A stretch of DNA of 64,000 nucleotides, taken from positions 5,093,246 to 5,157,245 of the forward strand of contig OZ017770.1 in assembly GCA_963969345.1 (NCBI GenBank). The letters are read 5' to 3'. Within the stretch, counting starts at the first letter, position 1. Each line of letters opens with the position of its first letter. Shown one piece after another: positions 45,824 to 56,858 of the stretch. Source of the DNA: Turbatrix aceti (lineage: Eukaryota; Nematoda; Chromadorea; Rhabditida; Panagrolaimidae). The notes beneath the pieces were generated by a model. That model saw only the letters and a program-made list of their open reading frames with translations, searched no databases and was not told the origin of the DNA. The translations under genes and the position numbers were made by a program.

Positions 45824-47203
45824 GGTGAGATTGACTCCCAGCAACTCCTGTTCTTGCTCGGTACCATAAGGCTGAGCAATGTATAGTAGAGGCCCTCTAG
45901 AGGGATTTCGGCAGCTTCCGGGGCCTTGAAAAATTAACAAACGATATGTCAACGCTGATGTTGGCATTTGGGTCGTTCCAATTGATGTTATCCTTGTTAA
46001 TTTTTTTCAAAATCATGAATATTATTTCAAATTGGCTTATGATAGAACGGGTTTCGCACGCAAATACTTTCGTTCACTGATGTACAGTCTGCAAAAACGT
46101 CGTAAAAAATTTAGTACTCTTAAGACAATTGCAGGAGAGGGCGAACGTTAAGAATTGTTCGCAAACAATACTTGTTCGTGTATTTGAAGTAATTTTGTGT
46201 TCTGGATGTTTTTGGGAACAAATTCAGAAAACAAATTAACATTCATGTTCTGTAAAATATCCAAACATATGTACTTGGTTAAGGCACAAGAAACCGAATA
46301 AATTTCCTGGATGGCATAACCAGTTTTTGGAATTGGATACAGGCTTAAATATAATAGTTCTGCACCAAAAGGTTACAAGTTGTGAATTACAAATTGAGAA
46401 GATTTACGTACCCCACTGCGTTATCAAGTATGTTAAAAAATCTAAACATTATCTGAACACAAAAAAGTAACAGTGATTTTTCGGAATCTCTTAGAAAAAA
46501 TCAGCGAACAACCAATCAAGAGTAAAAAAAAGTGATTTACAGCACCCATTTAAAATTCAAAAAAATACTGTCAAGGCTAATAAGATATTTTTTACTTTTT
46601 TAAGACCGCAATCCTAAATAAAAAAAGTGTACAGTACGATTTTACGGCCACTTCAACGGACCACAGTCAGTAAATGGATTTTTTAACGCAATTGCGGAGC
46701 AAAACAAATTCGTTCTCATGTTATTTCCAACTGATCGGCCTCTACTGTGAGGTAACATTTGAATAAATAGTATTAGTAACACGACGCATGAGTAAGACAA
46801 ATAAAAGTTTGTTTTTTTTCAAAAACGGGTGTTATTATGCATTTATCACTTATCATTTAAATCGACAATATAAGGAAAGTTCACAATAGGGGTCTTTTAC
46901 CGTACATCAAATCCACTTTGCTGACCCTATCAGGTGGCTCATTTTTATGTAGTTCGCAAACACAAAAATGCGTTGTACGAGCAATTCTACAGCTGTTTGA
47001 ATGAATGGAAAAAGTCAAATTTTATACCATGAAGATTTCTGAGTTATCAGGAAGATTGTCGTTGACCAAGGTGCTGTTTTATGGTTAACAGACCCAATGT
47101 TGTTGTTTTTTGCTGTCGATACAAACGCACGTTGCGGGCAGTGAGTGTTCTTGGCTTTTTGCTTTCGCATTCGATCGATGCGCAGATAGTTTTTTGCTTC
47201 ATC
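45824..47203. other. AT-rich region upstream of DMAP1, inside the duplication-flanked segment
   Basis: About 1.4 kb. It contains a short minus-strand ORF fragment (45967-45779, with SRGPLLYIAQPYGTEQ) of unknown origin and otherwise AT-rich non-coding sequence ending in the DMAP1 promoter. No terminal inverted repeats or transposase remnants are visible at the segment ends. Confidence 0.5.
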
Positions 47204-48754
47204 ATGTTGGCGTCGGATATAAAGGACATTCTCGGTCCTTCGTCCAGTGCTGCTACAGATTCCGCGGCAGAATTCAATGTTCAAGGGAAGGAAAAAACCG
47301 CTGCAACAAAATCTAAGGCTAAGGTAAATAGTTTTTATATTGCAGTTTTTTTCTATTGTTTTGTTTTGTTGCAGACCCAGAAAAAGAAAAGAACGGCTGT
47401 TGATGCTCTTCGCATCGATGCTCTTCCAGTCAACACAGAAGATGTCGTTACCGAAGTCAAGGAAACTACGTACCAGCGCTCAAAGCGAATCGTAAGTTTT
47501 TTATTTGGTTGAAAAACAAGTTGGGCATTGTTTTTTTTAAGTTCGGAAAGCGGTATACGCGTCGTTGGAAAAAGGCTCAATACATTCCGAAGCGTAAGCC
47601 GGCTGATCGTGCCGATCATTTCATCAAGAGGCTGCAACAACGCTTTCCGGACGAAAACTGGACTCTCGAACACGCGATGAACTTGATGAATCTCTCGCAC
47701 TGGGTTCCTGCCGGACACCCTATCGAAGGGCAGTGGGCCAAGCCATCGTCTACTCACGACACCTGGCCGCCGTACAACGACGAGGAGTACGACTCGCTGC
47801 TCGTTGTCGAGGACTGGTCTCGTGAAGAGACAGACTACCTCATGCGTCTGGCTGCCAGATACCAATTCTCTTTTCTCGTCGTCACAGATCGTTACGACTT
47901 CCACGGCAAGACTCGGACTTTCGAGGAAATCAAAACTCGTTTTCACGAGATTGATTCCATTTTGAAGCGGCACAAGAATCCCACCGACAACGCCGGTGAC
48001 TACGACCTTCAGAGGGAACTGACCTATCGCGAGCATTTCGGAAATTCGATCAGTGCAACCCGGGATGAGCTGAAGGAATTCTACATGCTGCACCTGGTTA
48101 TGGATGCCATGCAGCGGGCCAAGGACGAACCGTCGCCACAAATTCAGAGGCGCTGCACTCCCCTCGTCACCATACCCGCATCAGTGCTGGACGAGCCCGA
48201 ATGTTCCGTTCCAAAGCGAATGCAAGAGCCTCCTTCCAATTTAAATGCCATTCTATTGCGCGACACGCTGAAGATCCCGACAAAGGACGAAGACGTCATC
48301 AAGGACACTCAGAACTTTCTTGAAACCATGTTCGATGGCGTAAAAACGAATGACACCATTGGCATGAACCTGCCCTGCTACGTTTCTCCATCGGCTCAGA
48401 ACTTTGCGAAATTCCGCGATGACATTCCCCGTTTCCAGGATCTTTTTCAAGCGTATCACATCGAACTCGAACGTGCCAATGAACTCCGAGCCAAAGCGGC
48501 TGCTCTCGGCTTGCCTACTGTGAGTTTTTGAACGAATTTGCTTTTAATTTGTCTTTGAATGTAAAATTTTTTAGGAAGAATTGCCGAAGACCGTCGCACC
48601 TCACAAACTGGCTTTACCTGTCCGTACTTCGAGTGGTGAAAGCGTTCCTTCCTTCTTCGCCCGGTGCCAGACTCATGTAACCCGTCTTGTCCCGAGGAAT
48701 CCAACGCCAAATGAGGAAGATACCGATTCCGATGATGACATTCAGGATGAATGA
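47204..48754 (+). CDS. ekl-4: DNA methyltransferase 1-associated protein 1 (DMAP1/SWC4)
   Basis: Exons are 47204-47323, 47375-47491, 47542-48519 and 48575-48754, giving 464 residues; human DMAP1 has 467. It is a subunit shared by the NuA4/TIP60 acetyltransferase and SWR1/SRCAP remodelling complexes. It starts MLASDIKDILG, like the family. A SANT-type domain covers about residues 158-215, with DDEEYDSLLVVEDWSREETD and FLVVTDRYDFHGKTRTFEEIK. The C-terminal half carries the DMAP1 helical region with the usual helix RDDIPRFQDLFQAYHIELER. The acceptor of exon 3 is TTTTAAG. The gene lies between two copies of a duplicated segment and is opposite in orientation to both neighbours. Confidence 0.95.
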
Positions 48755-49040
48755 ACAGTTTTTGTTTTACCTGACATTTTTGTTTTTTGAACTTGAGTGG
48801 TGCAATGACTTCTTTAGCGTTTCTCCGTATACAGCCGAATGCTCTGAAGTTCAGAGAGGGCAGATTCTGCACCCCTGATTGATCCTGTTTTCTACTAATT
48901 ATTGTTTGAAATTTTTGTTGTAACGGTGGATGGACCAAGTAAACCGCATGTATGTAAATGACAGCGATGGCGTACAAGCAGATGAGGAGAGTGGTGCCCG
49001 AGAAGGCAATAGCCCCAACAGTCGCTTTGTTGACCGACAT
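48456..49040 (-). pseudogene. Truncated collagen N-terminus fused to DMAP1 antisense sequence
   Basis: The duplicated collagen start (ATG 49040) keeps [20 protein letters not shown] and most of the signal-anchor. At 48953 the homology ends and the frame runs on into sequence antisense to the DMAP1 3' UTR and last exons for a total of 194 codons. It lacks the Gly-X-Y domains, so it is not a collagen. Since the collagen promoter is duplicated too, an antisense transcript is possible. I treat it as a broken gene fragment. Confidence 0.7.
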
Positions 49041-49882
49041 GTCGTCGAATGATGTTGCAACTAATTTTGGCGTTCGTTTTATACCAAAAAATCAAAGGCG
49101 GGATCGTCGGGATAAAAAAACGGGTTGAATGCCGTGTGATGAAAACAATTGAGATAAATGAATGAGATGTTTACCGCTCTTCGTCAGCGAAAAAAAAACT
49201 GAAATCTGCGACAGACGCACTGGCGTCCTTAATTTTCTCCGGTACAATAGAAGGCGGGCATCCAGAAAAAATTTTTGACAAAAGTACTTTTCAATTTGAC
49301 AGCAGTTAAATCTTGATTGTTTCAGGGGATGTTAATTTAATTAGATTGCAACAAAAAAACGCAGCGCATTAGTTTTTTACTGGAGCGCGATCGGATCTTC
49401 TCTGTAGCCTGTCGTCTCTCAATTTAGTGGTACATTCCTCAGCGCCTCCATTTGCATAAATCTGTTTTTCTCCCGCAAAAACGTCATCAGGCAACTTTTA
49501 TTGCAACTCTTGGTAAATCAATAAGGATTCAGTTGAAAACAGTCATTTGTGAGGAAGGTATCAAACTCGGTGAATAAGTGTAGTCGTGTGCTGCCAATGG
49601 AATGGTCCTGATTTGTGTACACCTAAAACCAGCACAAAATTAATGGATTCCTGGATGCACAAAAGTGGAAAACTGCTTTTATTACGCTCCAGTAGTTTTG
49701 GGTGTTTCAAATTTGTCGTAACTCGATTTTTCCAATTTTGCAAAAAAAAACTTACAAGTTGAGTAAAATGAATATCATTTTCCTGCAGCGCATAGGCAAG
49801 AAGTGCGCTGTTTTGATAGTGTACGTTATCTAAAAACAGTCAATCAGAATGCTTTGTTGAAATCACCTCTTACCATCTGCTT
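48953..49882. repeat. Duplicated segment, copy 2 (contains the DPP 3' exons)
   Basis: Direct-orientation partner of 44891-45823. Differences seen include CCATTTAGCGG versus TCAATTTAGTGG, a G deleted in the GGGAAAACT run, and a few single-base changes. By eye the copies are about 98 percent identical, suggesting a recent event or gene conversion. Here the DPP exons are the functional end of the gene, while the collagen part is cut off after about 28 codons. Confidence 0.95.
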
Positions 49883-52800
49883 CACCATGTGCAAGCATGA
49901 ACTTAACATTTTTTAATTTTAGAAATTTGTTGGGAGAGAGTAAACTGCTTTTTTCGTACCCATTGTTGTTTTCGTCTGGTTGCAACATATATCGTTCTGT
50001 ATAAGCACTGTCTGAAAATACTATTTAAATCCACTTTCAATCCAGGATTTAAAAAACGCACCATAAAATCTAAAATCAGATACCGGGGCAACTGAAATGG
50101 CACATTGAATGGCATTACCACCATCGAGAATAGCTAAATGTGCGGATCCAAAACCACCATAAGACTAAAATTTAATATTTCTCAAAGTTATGTTTTGTAA
50201 AAATATTACCCATCCAAAAGTAGCCACACGTGTAGGATCCAAAAATGAGTATTTGTCAAGTAAAAGTTTTAAAGCTTCAAGTTGGTCTTCTATTTCGGGA
50301 CCGCCGAGGTTACGGTAAATTGGTTCACGAATGCGCCATCCTCGATGCGCCGATCCACGACCGTCGATGTTTAAAACAATATACTGTCGCACTGCAGCAA
50401 AGTAAGTCATGATGTCCATAGGCGTGTTATCAGAAACCATAACCGAATTGGGTCCCGCATATCTTCAAAATTTGATATGGACTTATACGCCAGAAAAAAT
50501 TCAAAACTTACAAATGCAACAACACAGGATAGGAAAAATTTGAATTGAAATTTGGTGGCAAGATTATTCTTACATTTGCATCTACAAAATAATTTTTGCA
50601 TCACAAAAGATATTCTAGGAACTGACCAAATCCAGAAGAAAGTTCTAGCGACTCCATTTTAAGGGACGGCAAGTCCCATTGAGGTTTGTATTCTGGTACG
50701 TTGTCGGCAACTTGCCAGTCTGGAATGTGCAATTTTAAAAACAAACATTCCTTCCAGACAATGACTCACGCTTTAAAATATTGTTTGTTTTTTTGTAGTA
50801 CACAACTGAGTTTTTAAATGCCGACGAGCATGTAATAAGCATTTGAGTTCCGCTAGGAGCGAAGTCAACCGCTGCTTGTTTGCAACCGTTAATCAGACAA
50901 GTTACGCATTGCGGGCTGATGTTGTCTTCGGTGGAAGCATACAAAACACGGAACATGTGCATTTCACCTATCGTAGGACCTTGTGCTAGGAAATACCTAA
51001 AAAATTGTTATTTACGAACTTCAGAGATCGAAACGTACAATTCGTCTTTTCCCTTGTCGTAACCAACAATTTTCGAGACGTCATAAGCACCTCCATGATA
51101 ACCGCTGATGGCACGGTATTTTCCTTCACCCTGAAATATTTTGTTTGTCTCACAATAATAATACGGTTGCTTTTCTTACAATAATTTGAACATGGGCTAC
51201 GTATTCGTAGACATTTCCATTTGAATGTTCATATGGCAAAACCAGGAAGAAACCGGTACGAGAAGAGTATTCGATTTTAAAATTGCACGGCTCAGCCCAC
51301 ATTTTCATGCCTGCTAAATCAAAATCAAGTTGTTTGAGCTGAAAAAACTGTGGTAACAATTTTGTTCCAGAAAATGACGTGCTCACAAGTCTACAAGATT
51401 GGCCGTACTGGCAAGCCGTTATGAAGACTTGGTTTTGATTTCTGTTTGCCCAAATTGCCACAAGGTAATCTTCGTTTTCCTTTTTGTCGTTTTCCAGAGA
51501 AACCCAGTTTGCAGCAAAGAGATAATGGTTATTGTCGACATAGCTTGAGAGTAGCTGCTCCGGAGGCATCACTAACTGACTGTCATTCAAGTGTTTGTTC
51601 CAAATCCATAAGAGTACACTGGGCTGATGCTTTTCTCCCACTTTGGGATACGCTATCGGCTGGTAAGTGGGATAGGGCTTAAAGCGGTACACCGTGATGA
51701 GAACCTTGCTGACATTAGAGTCATCAAACATCGCATACGCCAGGTAGTCACCGCTCTTTGACCACCAAAGTGCATTTGAATCACCAAAAATTTCTTCTAA
51801 ACACAAAAATTGGCATTTACGCATTTTATCTTACTAATCTGACGCACCTTCGTAGAGCCAATCTGTTACACCATAATACTGGTATTCAGATCCCGAAGTA
51901 GTAATTTGAACGACAGTTGCAGGATCATAGGGATTCTTTTGGTAGTACACGTTGTTTTCGTAAACAAACGCCAACTCACTGGAATCCGCCTTTGGATTCC
52001 AGTGAAAGAGTTGTAAGGGCTCATTTCCTGTTCCATATGGCCCAATGGCGGTTCGGTTACTGAAATGCGCCTCCATTTACGTCAGATTTCATTGTAAATC
52101 GCTATCAACCTTACGAAGCCATTTTCTATTCTTGCAACGTCATATAAACTTTTTTTTGAGTAACGGAATCCCTAAAAATAGAATGTCAGAGTCCGCACGA
52201 TAAAAAGTAATAAAATAAAAAATAGTCGAAAGAGATAAAAACATATGCAAGATAAACTAACTCTTGATGCTATTTTTCCCAGTGCAATCAATTTGTTGTT
52301 TGAACCAAAAATGATTTCAGCATGCCTCTCGTTACCACGAAGTTCGTCCGGCTGAATGTAAGGTGTGCGTGTCGTCATGTCACCCACATTGGCCAGATCT
52401 ACTTTCTGCAGACAAAAAAAAGTTTTGGAAACGATTCAATGTAATGCAACGAACCATATAATTTCTGAACTGTTTGACGAGCAGTGTATCGTCCGAAAGC
52501 CATTGCAAACTTGGTCCCCGATGAGGCTGCGATGTAATGACGTCCTCTATTGAGTGCGTTATGAAGCTGTTTGTCGGATACCGTCTATACGGTGCTCTCT
52601 GAGAAGCATTCATATGACGACTTGAAAATACAATTTCTTCCGTGTCGTCAAAATCAATGGCTAAAAGAAAACAATAGAAAAAGAAATTTTTACTTCCTGG
52701 AATTACGTTTTTGAGTTAGTATAAGGGCAATCGAGGTGGCGACGCAGAGGATAACAATGACCAAGAACAAAAGGAGAGCAATTCGAATACAATGCTTCTT

Positions 52801-52984
52801 ATGAGACACCCGTTTTTTAGCCTGAAGCACGTTATAGTTAATTACTGTAAGCTATTTAATGAATGCATAAAAAACTGACAGTTACTTTGATTTCATGAAG
52901 GTTGACAGCATTGTCTTCTATACTAGTGCCAAACTGAAAAGCCGGGTAGCCGGGATTCAAACCGTCAAAGATCACACCGTTCAT
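49518..52984 (-). CDS. dpf: Dipeptidyl peptidase IV-like serine protease (S9B family)
   Basis: Sixteen exons: 52984-52886, 52821-52707, 52660-52455, 52405-52262, 52171-52110, 52059-51848, 51796-51180, 51130-51039, 50996-50770, 50719-50627, 50581-50512, 50462-50210, 50164-50062, 50011-49874, 49829-49756 and 49622-49518. All phases agree; 869 residues. It is a type II membrane protein with a cytosolic tail, an anchor at about 46-70, a beta-propeller, and an alpha/beta-hydrolase domain. The substrate-binding double-Glu motif is present (WLYEEEIFG), as is the nucleophile motif GWSYGG (S731), the Asp in HGEADDN (D810) and the His in QDHSIG (H842). It should therefore be an active X-Pro/Ala dipeptidyl peptidase, unlike DPP6/DPP10. 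The last two exons lie inside the duplicated segment. Confidence 0.95.
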
Positions 52985-54533
52985 CTAGCAGTTTCGACCT
53001 TCTTCCGGTATCATGCTTCTGATGCGGGGGTGACGAGTGTCCTGAAAACATACATTGCGCGTGTGAAAGCATCAATTATTAAAAAATAATTTGTATTAAG
53101 AATGCGCCGTTCCCTGGGTCACGCATCCGGGTAAATAGGTTCATGTCATTAATTAATACTTATAATTCAGACGTTTGAAATTCAACGGAAACGGATCAAA
53201 TATTAAAACAAATTAAGCACTTTTAATGATACGTCCGTCGACTAGACCGTGGTAGCAAGAGCCAAGAGTAAAAAACTCGTGAAGATTCCACAACCACGTT
53301 TATAGACAGCTGTTGTGACATTTTTGTTTTCATTTAGGTAGCTGGTTAGCATACCCGTTAAAAACTTTTACCGTTTTCACAGGACCATTTTTTTACATAT
53401 GTAACAACTTGTTCCGGGGTCCGGATTGCAATAAAATGGCTTTCCAAGGTTAACAAAACTACAGCGTCTACTTAAGACTTGAGTACGTAATGACTAACTG
53501 GTCTAGTTCATCCACTAAACTGACTAACAATAACAATAGCCGCAAGAAGATGCATTTCAAACAAGTTTTATTACGCAGGTTTCAGACTCGATGAAAAACA
53601 GTCAAGTTCATTTTTTCTAGAGGTGGTGCAAGAGCAAGGAGCACAAGTCCTACCACCAATGTGACCATCCCTGTGAATGAGGGAGATTTCTTGACACTAT
53701 TTAAAACTGTCCCCAAATTAAAGGCTATAAACAAAAGAAACTACAAACACATGTCAGAATTTTTGTCTCCTCGACATACGTCTTTTGTCTTTTTAAAGCT
53801 GCAACGCTTTTTTTGATAGACAATTTTTGGAGGTTTTAACCATCTTCTTGTCTACTACGCAACCCTTGATTTGCAATCGAGAGCTTTTCAGTGCTCCCGT
53901 TGTGTAACTAAAAGCCTTAAAATAGTGCAATCATGTTTTTCTGTAACATCATATCCAACAAATTTGTTTGCTCTGACCGCGTGGTTCTAAGCTCACAAAA
54001 TGCCGACATTTTATGAACGACAACCGAGGAATGAAATACAATCTACATTATTAACATGGTTTCATTATCACATGCGCATTCAACAAAAGAAGAAAATCAT
54101 GAACGGCATAAAATAACGTAACTGTAAGCTTTGCAAAGTTGTCATTGATCTGAAATGCTTCAGACAAATCCAATTTGAAAACAACACGTTTCAAGCAAAA
54201 TTGAAACAAGAGAAAGTATTGAGATTGAACAGAGGTTGTGAAGATGATTTTGTGTCCAGATTGTACGCAAGCCCGGTGATCGTGACGGAAGTAGTGTAAT
54301 TAGTTAATGCGAAGGTCGAGCATGCTAACGCGTGAGCTTTGGTAGAAATTATTTTGAAAACAAACTGGCGCACAGCTTCCAACGGCAAGGAGTCGGCGTG
54401 TAATCTAAAAGTGTTTTTTTTCAAGCTTTACGAAATGCTTTCAAGGATCGGAAAGATAGTCAAAATATTTGGCTGAAGGAAAGAGCCAATGGACAGCAAT
54501 TTTTTAAAAGAGATAGATATAATGGTATAACAA
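52985..54533. other. AT-rich intergenic region
   Basis: About 1.55 kb between the DPP start and the small peptide gene, both on the minus strand. I see no coding exon, RNA gene or repeat that I can support. Confidence 0.55.
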
Positions 54534-54825
54534 CTAACAACTGCGACGCGATGGCGCCCCGGTTAAAATGTCACCTTGTCGTGTTACTCGCCGAGGTTCA
54601 AGGAATCCTAACAAATGGCCACTACTATACGGACTGTACTCTTGCAACATAAATCGGTTGTACAGTTCGTCTCCCTGCAAAACAAACTTGGTATTAGTAA
54701 AGAGATGCCATATTAGGCACTAAAGCTGAAAATTTAGTGTAAAAAAGTACCATGTATGGCCGGGAATCTGCCGTGAACAGTAAAACTGCCAAAAGACTGA
54801 GAATAGCTGCAATATGGCCATTCAT
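54534..54825 (-). CDS. Small secreted peptide precursor with dibasic sites
   Basis: Exons are 54825-54751 and 54674-54534, giving 71 residues, joined at phase 0 with a TTTTGCAG acceptor. Residues 1-21 are a strong signal peptide (IAAILSLLAVLLFTADS). The mature part begins RPYM, continues GDELYNRFMLQEY, and has Arg-Arg at 53-54 and 68-69 with a single Arg at 57. The last residues are SC. Dibasic sites without cysteine pairs suggest a processed peptide precursor and not a folded domain, but no Gly precedes the RR, so a peptide ending at 52 would not be amidated. Family not recognised. The gene is too short for routine ORF screens. Confidence 0.6.
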
Positions 54826-56858
54826 TATAACAAAAATAGATTTATTTATGTAGTACGGCGCCGGCTAGGTGCAACAACTTTGCAGAGCTTTCTTGACAAA
54901 TACCTAAAAATATTTGGAATAAACAGTCGGAATGTTGCTTTCTGAAACTCAAAATCAGAAATGGGCAGATTAAATAAGGAAAAAATTGTACGCAAATATT
55001 TTACGCATGCACATTTGCGTACAGTCAGTCAATTAATAAACGTATCGTTGACGTCACACGTTCCTTCTTTTTATACTTCGGAGCACGCTCTACAGTCGGA
55101 AATTTGACCTGGTAGTTGCCTTCTTTCCCCGCCTTTTTTGTCCAGAAAAAGTTTAAAACTCATAACTTGTGGAAAGTAGGTTTTGCCAACGTCATATGAA
55201 AAAACTGGGCCGTGGGATCGTTCTTTTTATGCCAAAAATTATGAAACGCCGGGGGCACTGCATTATTGGCGATCAATGCATGGGGGAAGGAATACATAAT
55301 AACAATACGTATTGAAAACGTAGCCAAAGAATTGATAACGTGTGCGTAACACATCTAAAATTAGACAAAACAAAAGCCATACATTTTAAACTTATATTTT
55401 ATGCAAACTCTCTTGGCTTTTGAGATTACTAAGGGATTATCCGCTAAGAAAGGTAATCATCGTTTCACCCCCTCAAAAAGCATACAAAAACTGGCAAAAA
55501 TGTAGTGACAAAAGACAGACGACTGGCGTAAAATATAAATATTTTAACGATATTTAGTTAATACTATGTTCTTTGGCAAATCATCGATGAAGTAAAAAGC
55601 ATGCCCACATCACGACGGGACATCGACAACCCACCGTCTAACAACCCCCGCAGTTACCGCTACTTAGCGTTAGAAGCCACCCCGATTCATTAAAAGAGTT
55701 TTGACGCTGAATTAGCTAAATAACAGTAGGACATCATTTCTGAGTTTACATGAAAACACAAAAACATCGTCTATAGTGTAGTATCCAAATAAAGGACTAG
55801 AAAGACAAAATGGAAACATCACTTTTTTGCACAGACCATTGATCGAGGAAAATATAGCTCACAATTAGTCAGAACTTGTAAGAAAGCTATTATACCCTCA
55901 CGTTTGCAATTATTAAAAGTAGTTGAGTTGAAAAAGTGGGTCGTTAACGAGAGGGCGGGAGCGAAGAAAAGGGGATAACACGCACCGTATGAAATGCCAA
56001 GAGAGCTTAACATGGCATCATCTGCGTGGATGATAACCCACTACTTCCGTGCTTTTTTTGTCATAAAACATTACCAAATCGTAAAAAAAAGCATGATGTT
56101 GTCATTTAATTAAGACGATCGCAAAAAGTGCTACGATAGTCTGGCTCGTGCTTAAGGCGCATAAAGTACACTTATGAAAGCACATTTTTGGCCAAAATAG
56201 CACCACCCACATGCAACATGTTTCAGCAATTACCTTCGTTAGGCCACCAAGAATAAGGAAACTTTGGTATTCAGACGGTCATTATAACTAACAAATCTGA
56301 CATTTTTAGCATGACGCACTTCACGGTGTCAAATGTGTCATTTCGTAAGGACGTCCTCAAATTGAATAATGTCATGGTTGTAGTAGGCGAATTATTGCCA
56401 TCTGCGGATCTTTTTATGGCAAATAATTTGGTTTTAAAACAATGTAAAAATAGCAGGAGTATTATACGCCGACGCATTTCCGGGGGTTTCTCCATAAAAA
56501 ACACCTTACTCCAGGATTTTGTGTTTCAGTTTTTCTATTAGCTTATTTTTTTTTTAATATCAAAATTACTGACAATGTTGCCTAAGTACAATGAAAAAAA
56601 GATTAACTTTTGTCACGTTCAAAATGTAGGCTCGCGTTGACGTATTGTTTTGTATTTTATTTATGCGCTGGAAAATTACAAAAAAATGGGACAAAAATAA
56701 AAATTATCACAGGACTGTCACGCACGCACGAAAGAACGTCCAAGCTTCCGAATTCTTTCTTATCAGGTTCCAAAATATAAATAAAATATGTAATTTTTAG
56801 AATGGAATTCAAAATATATATTTATGTTAGCAGAGAACAAGGGTCCGGAATTGCAAAG
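54826..56858. other. AT-rich intergenic region
   Basis: About 2 kb between the small peptide gene and the 3' end of the IMD-SH3 gene. Short ORFs (for example 55160-55354 and 56271-56541 on either strand) show no coding-like features. Nothing else is supported. Confidence 0.55.

Noticed and set aside
45779..45967. Short minus-strand ORF beside copy 1 of the duplication as the missing partner of the orphan DPP exons
   Set aside because: Its sequence is unlike DPP, it ends inside the duplicated segment at the lost donor, and a GC donor would be required. Origin unknown.
47353..48141. 262-codon minus-strand ORF opposite DMAP1
   Set aside because: It lies entirely antisense to the conserved DMAP1 exon 3, and its sequence has no family features. 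It is a by-product of codon bias on the coding strand.
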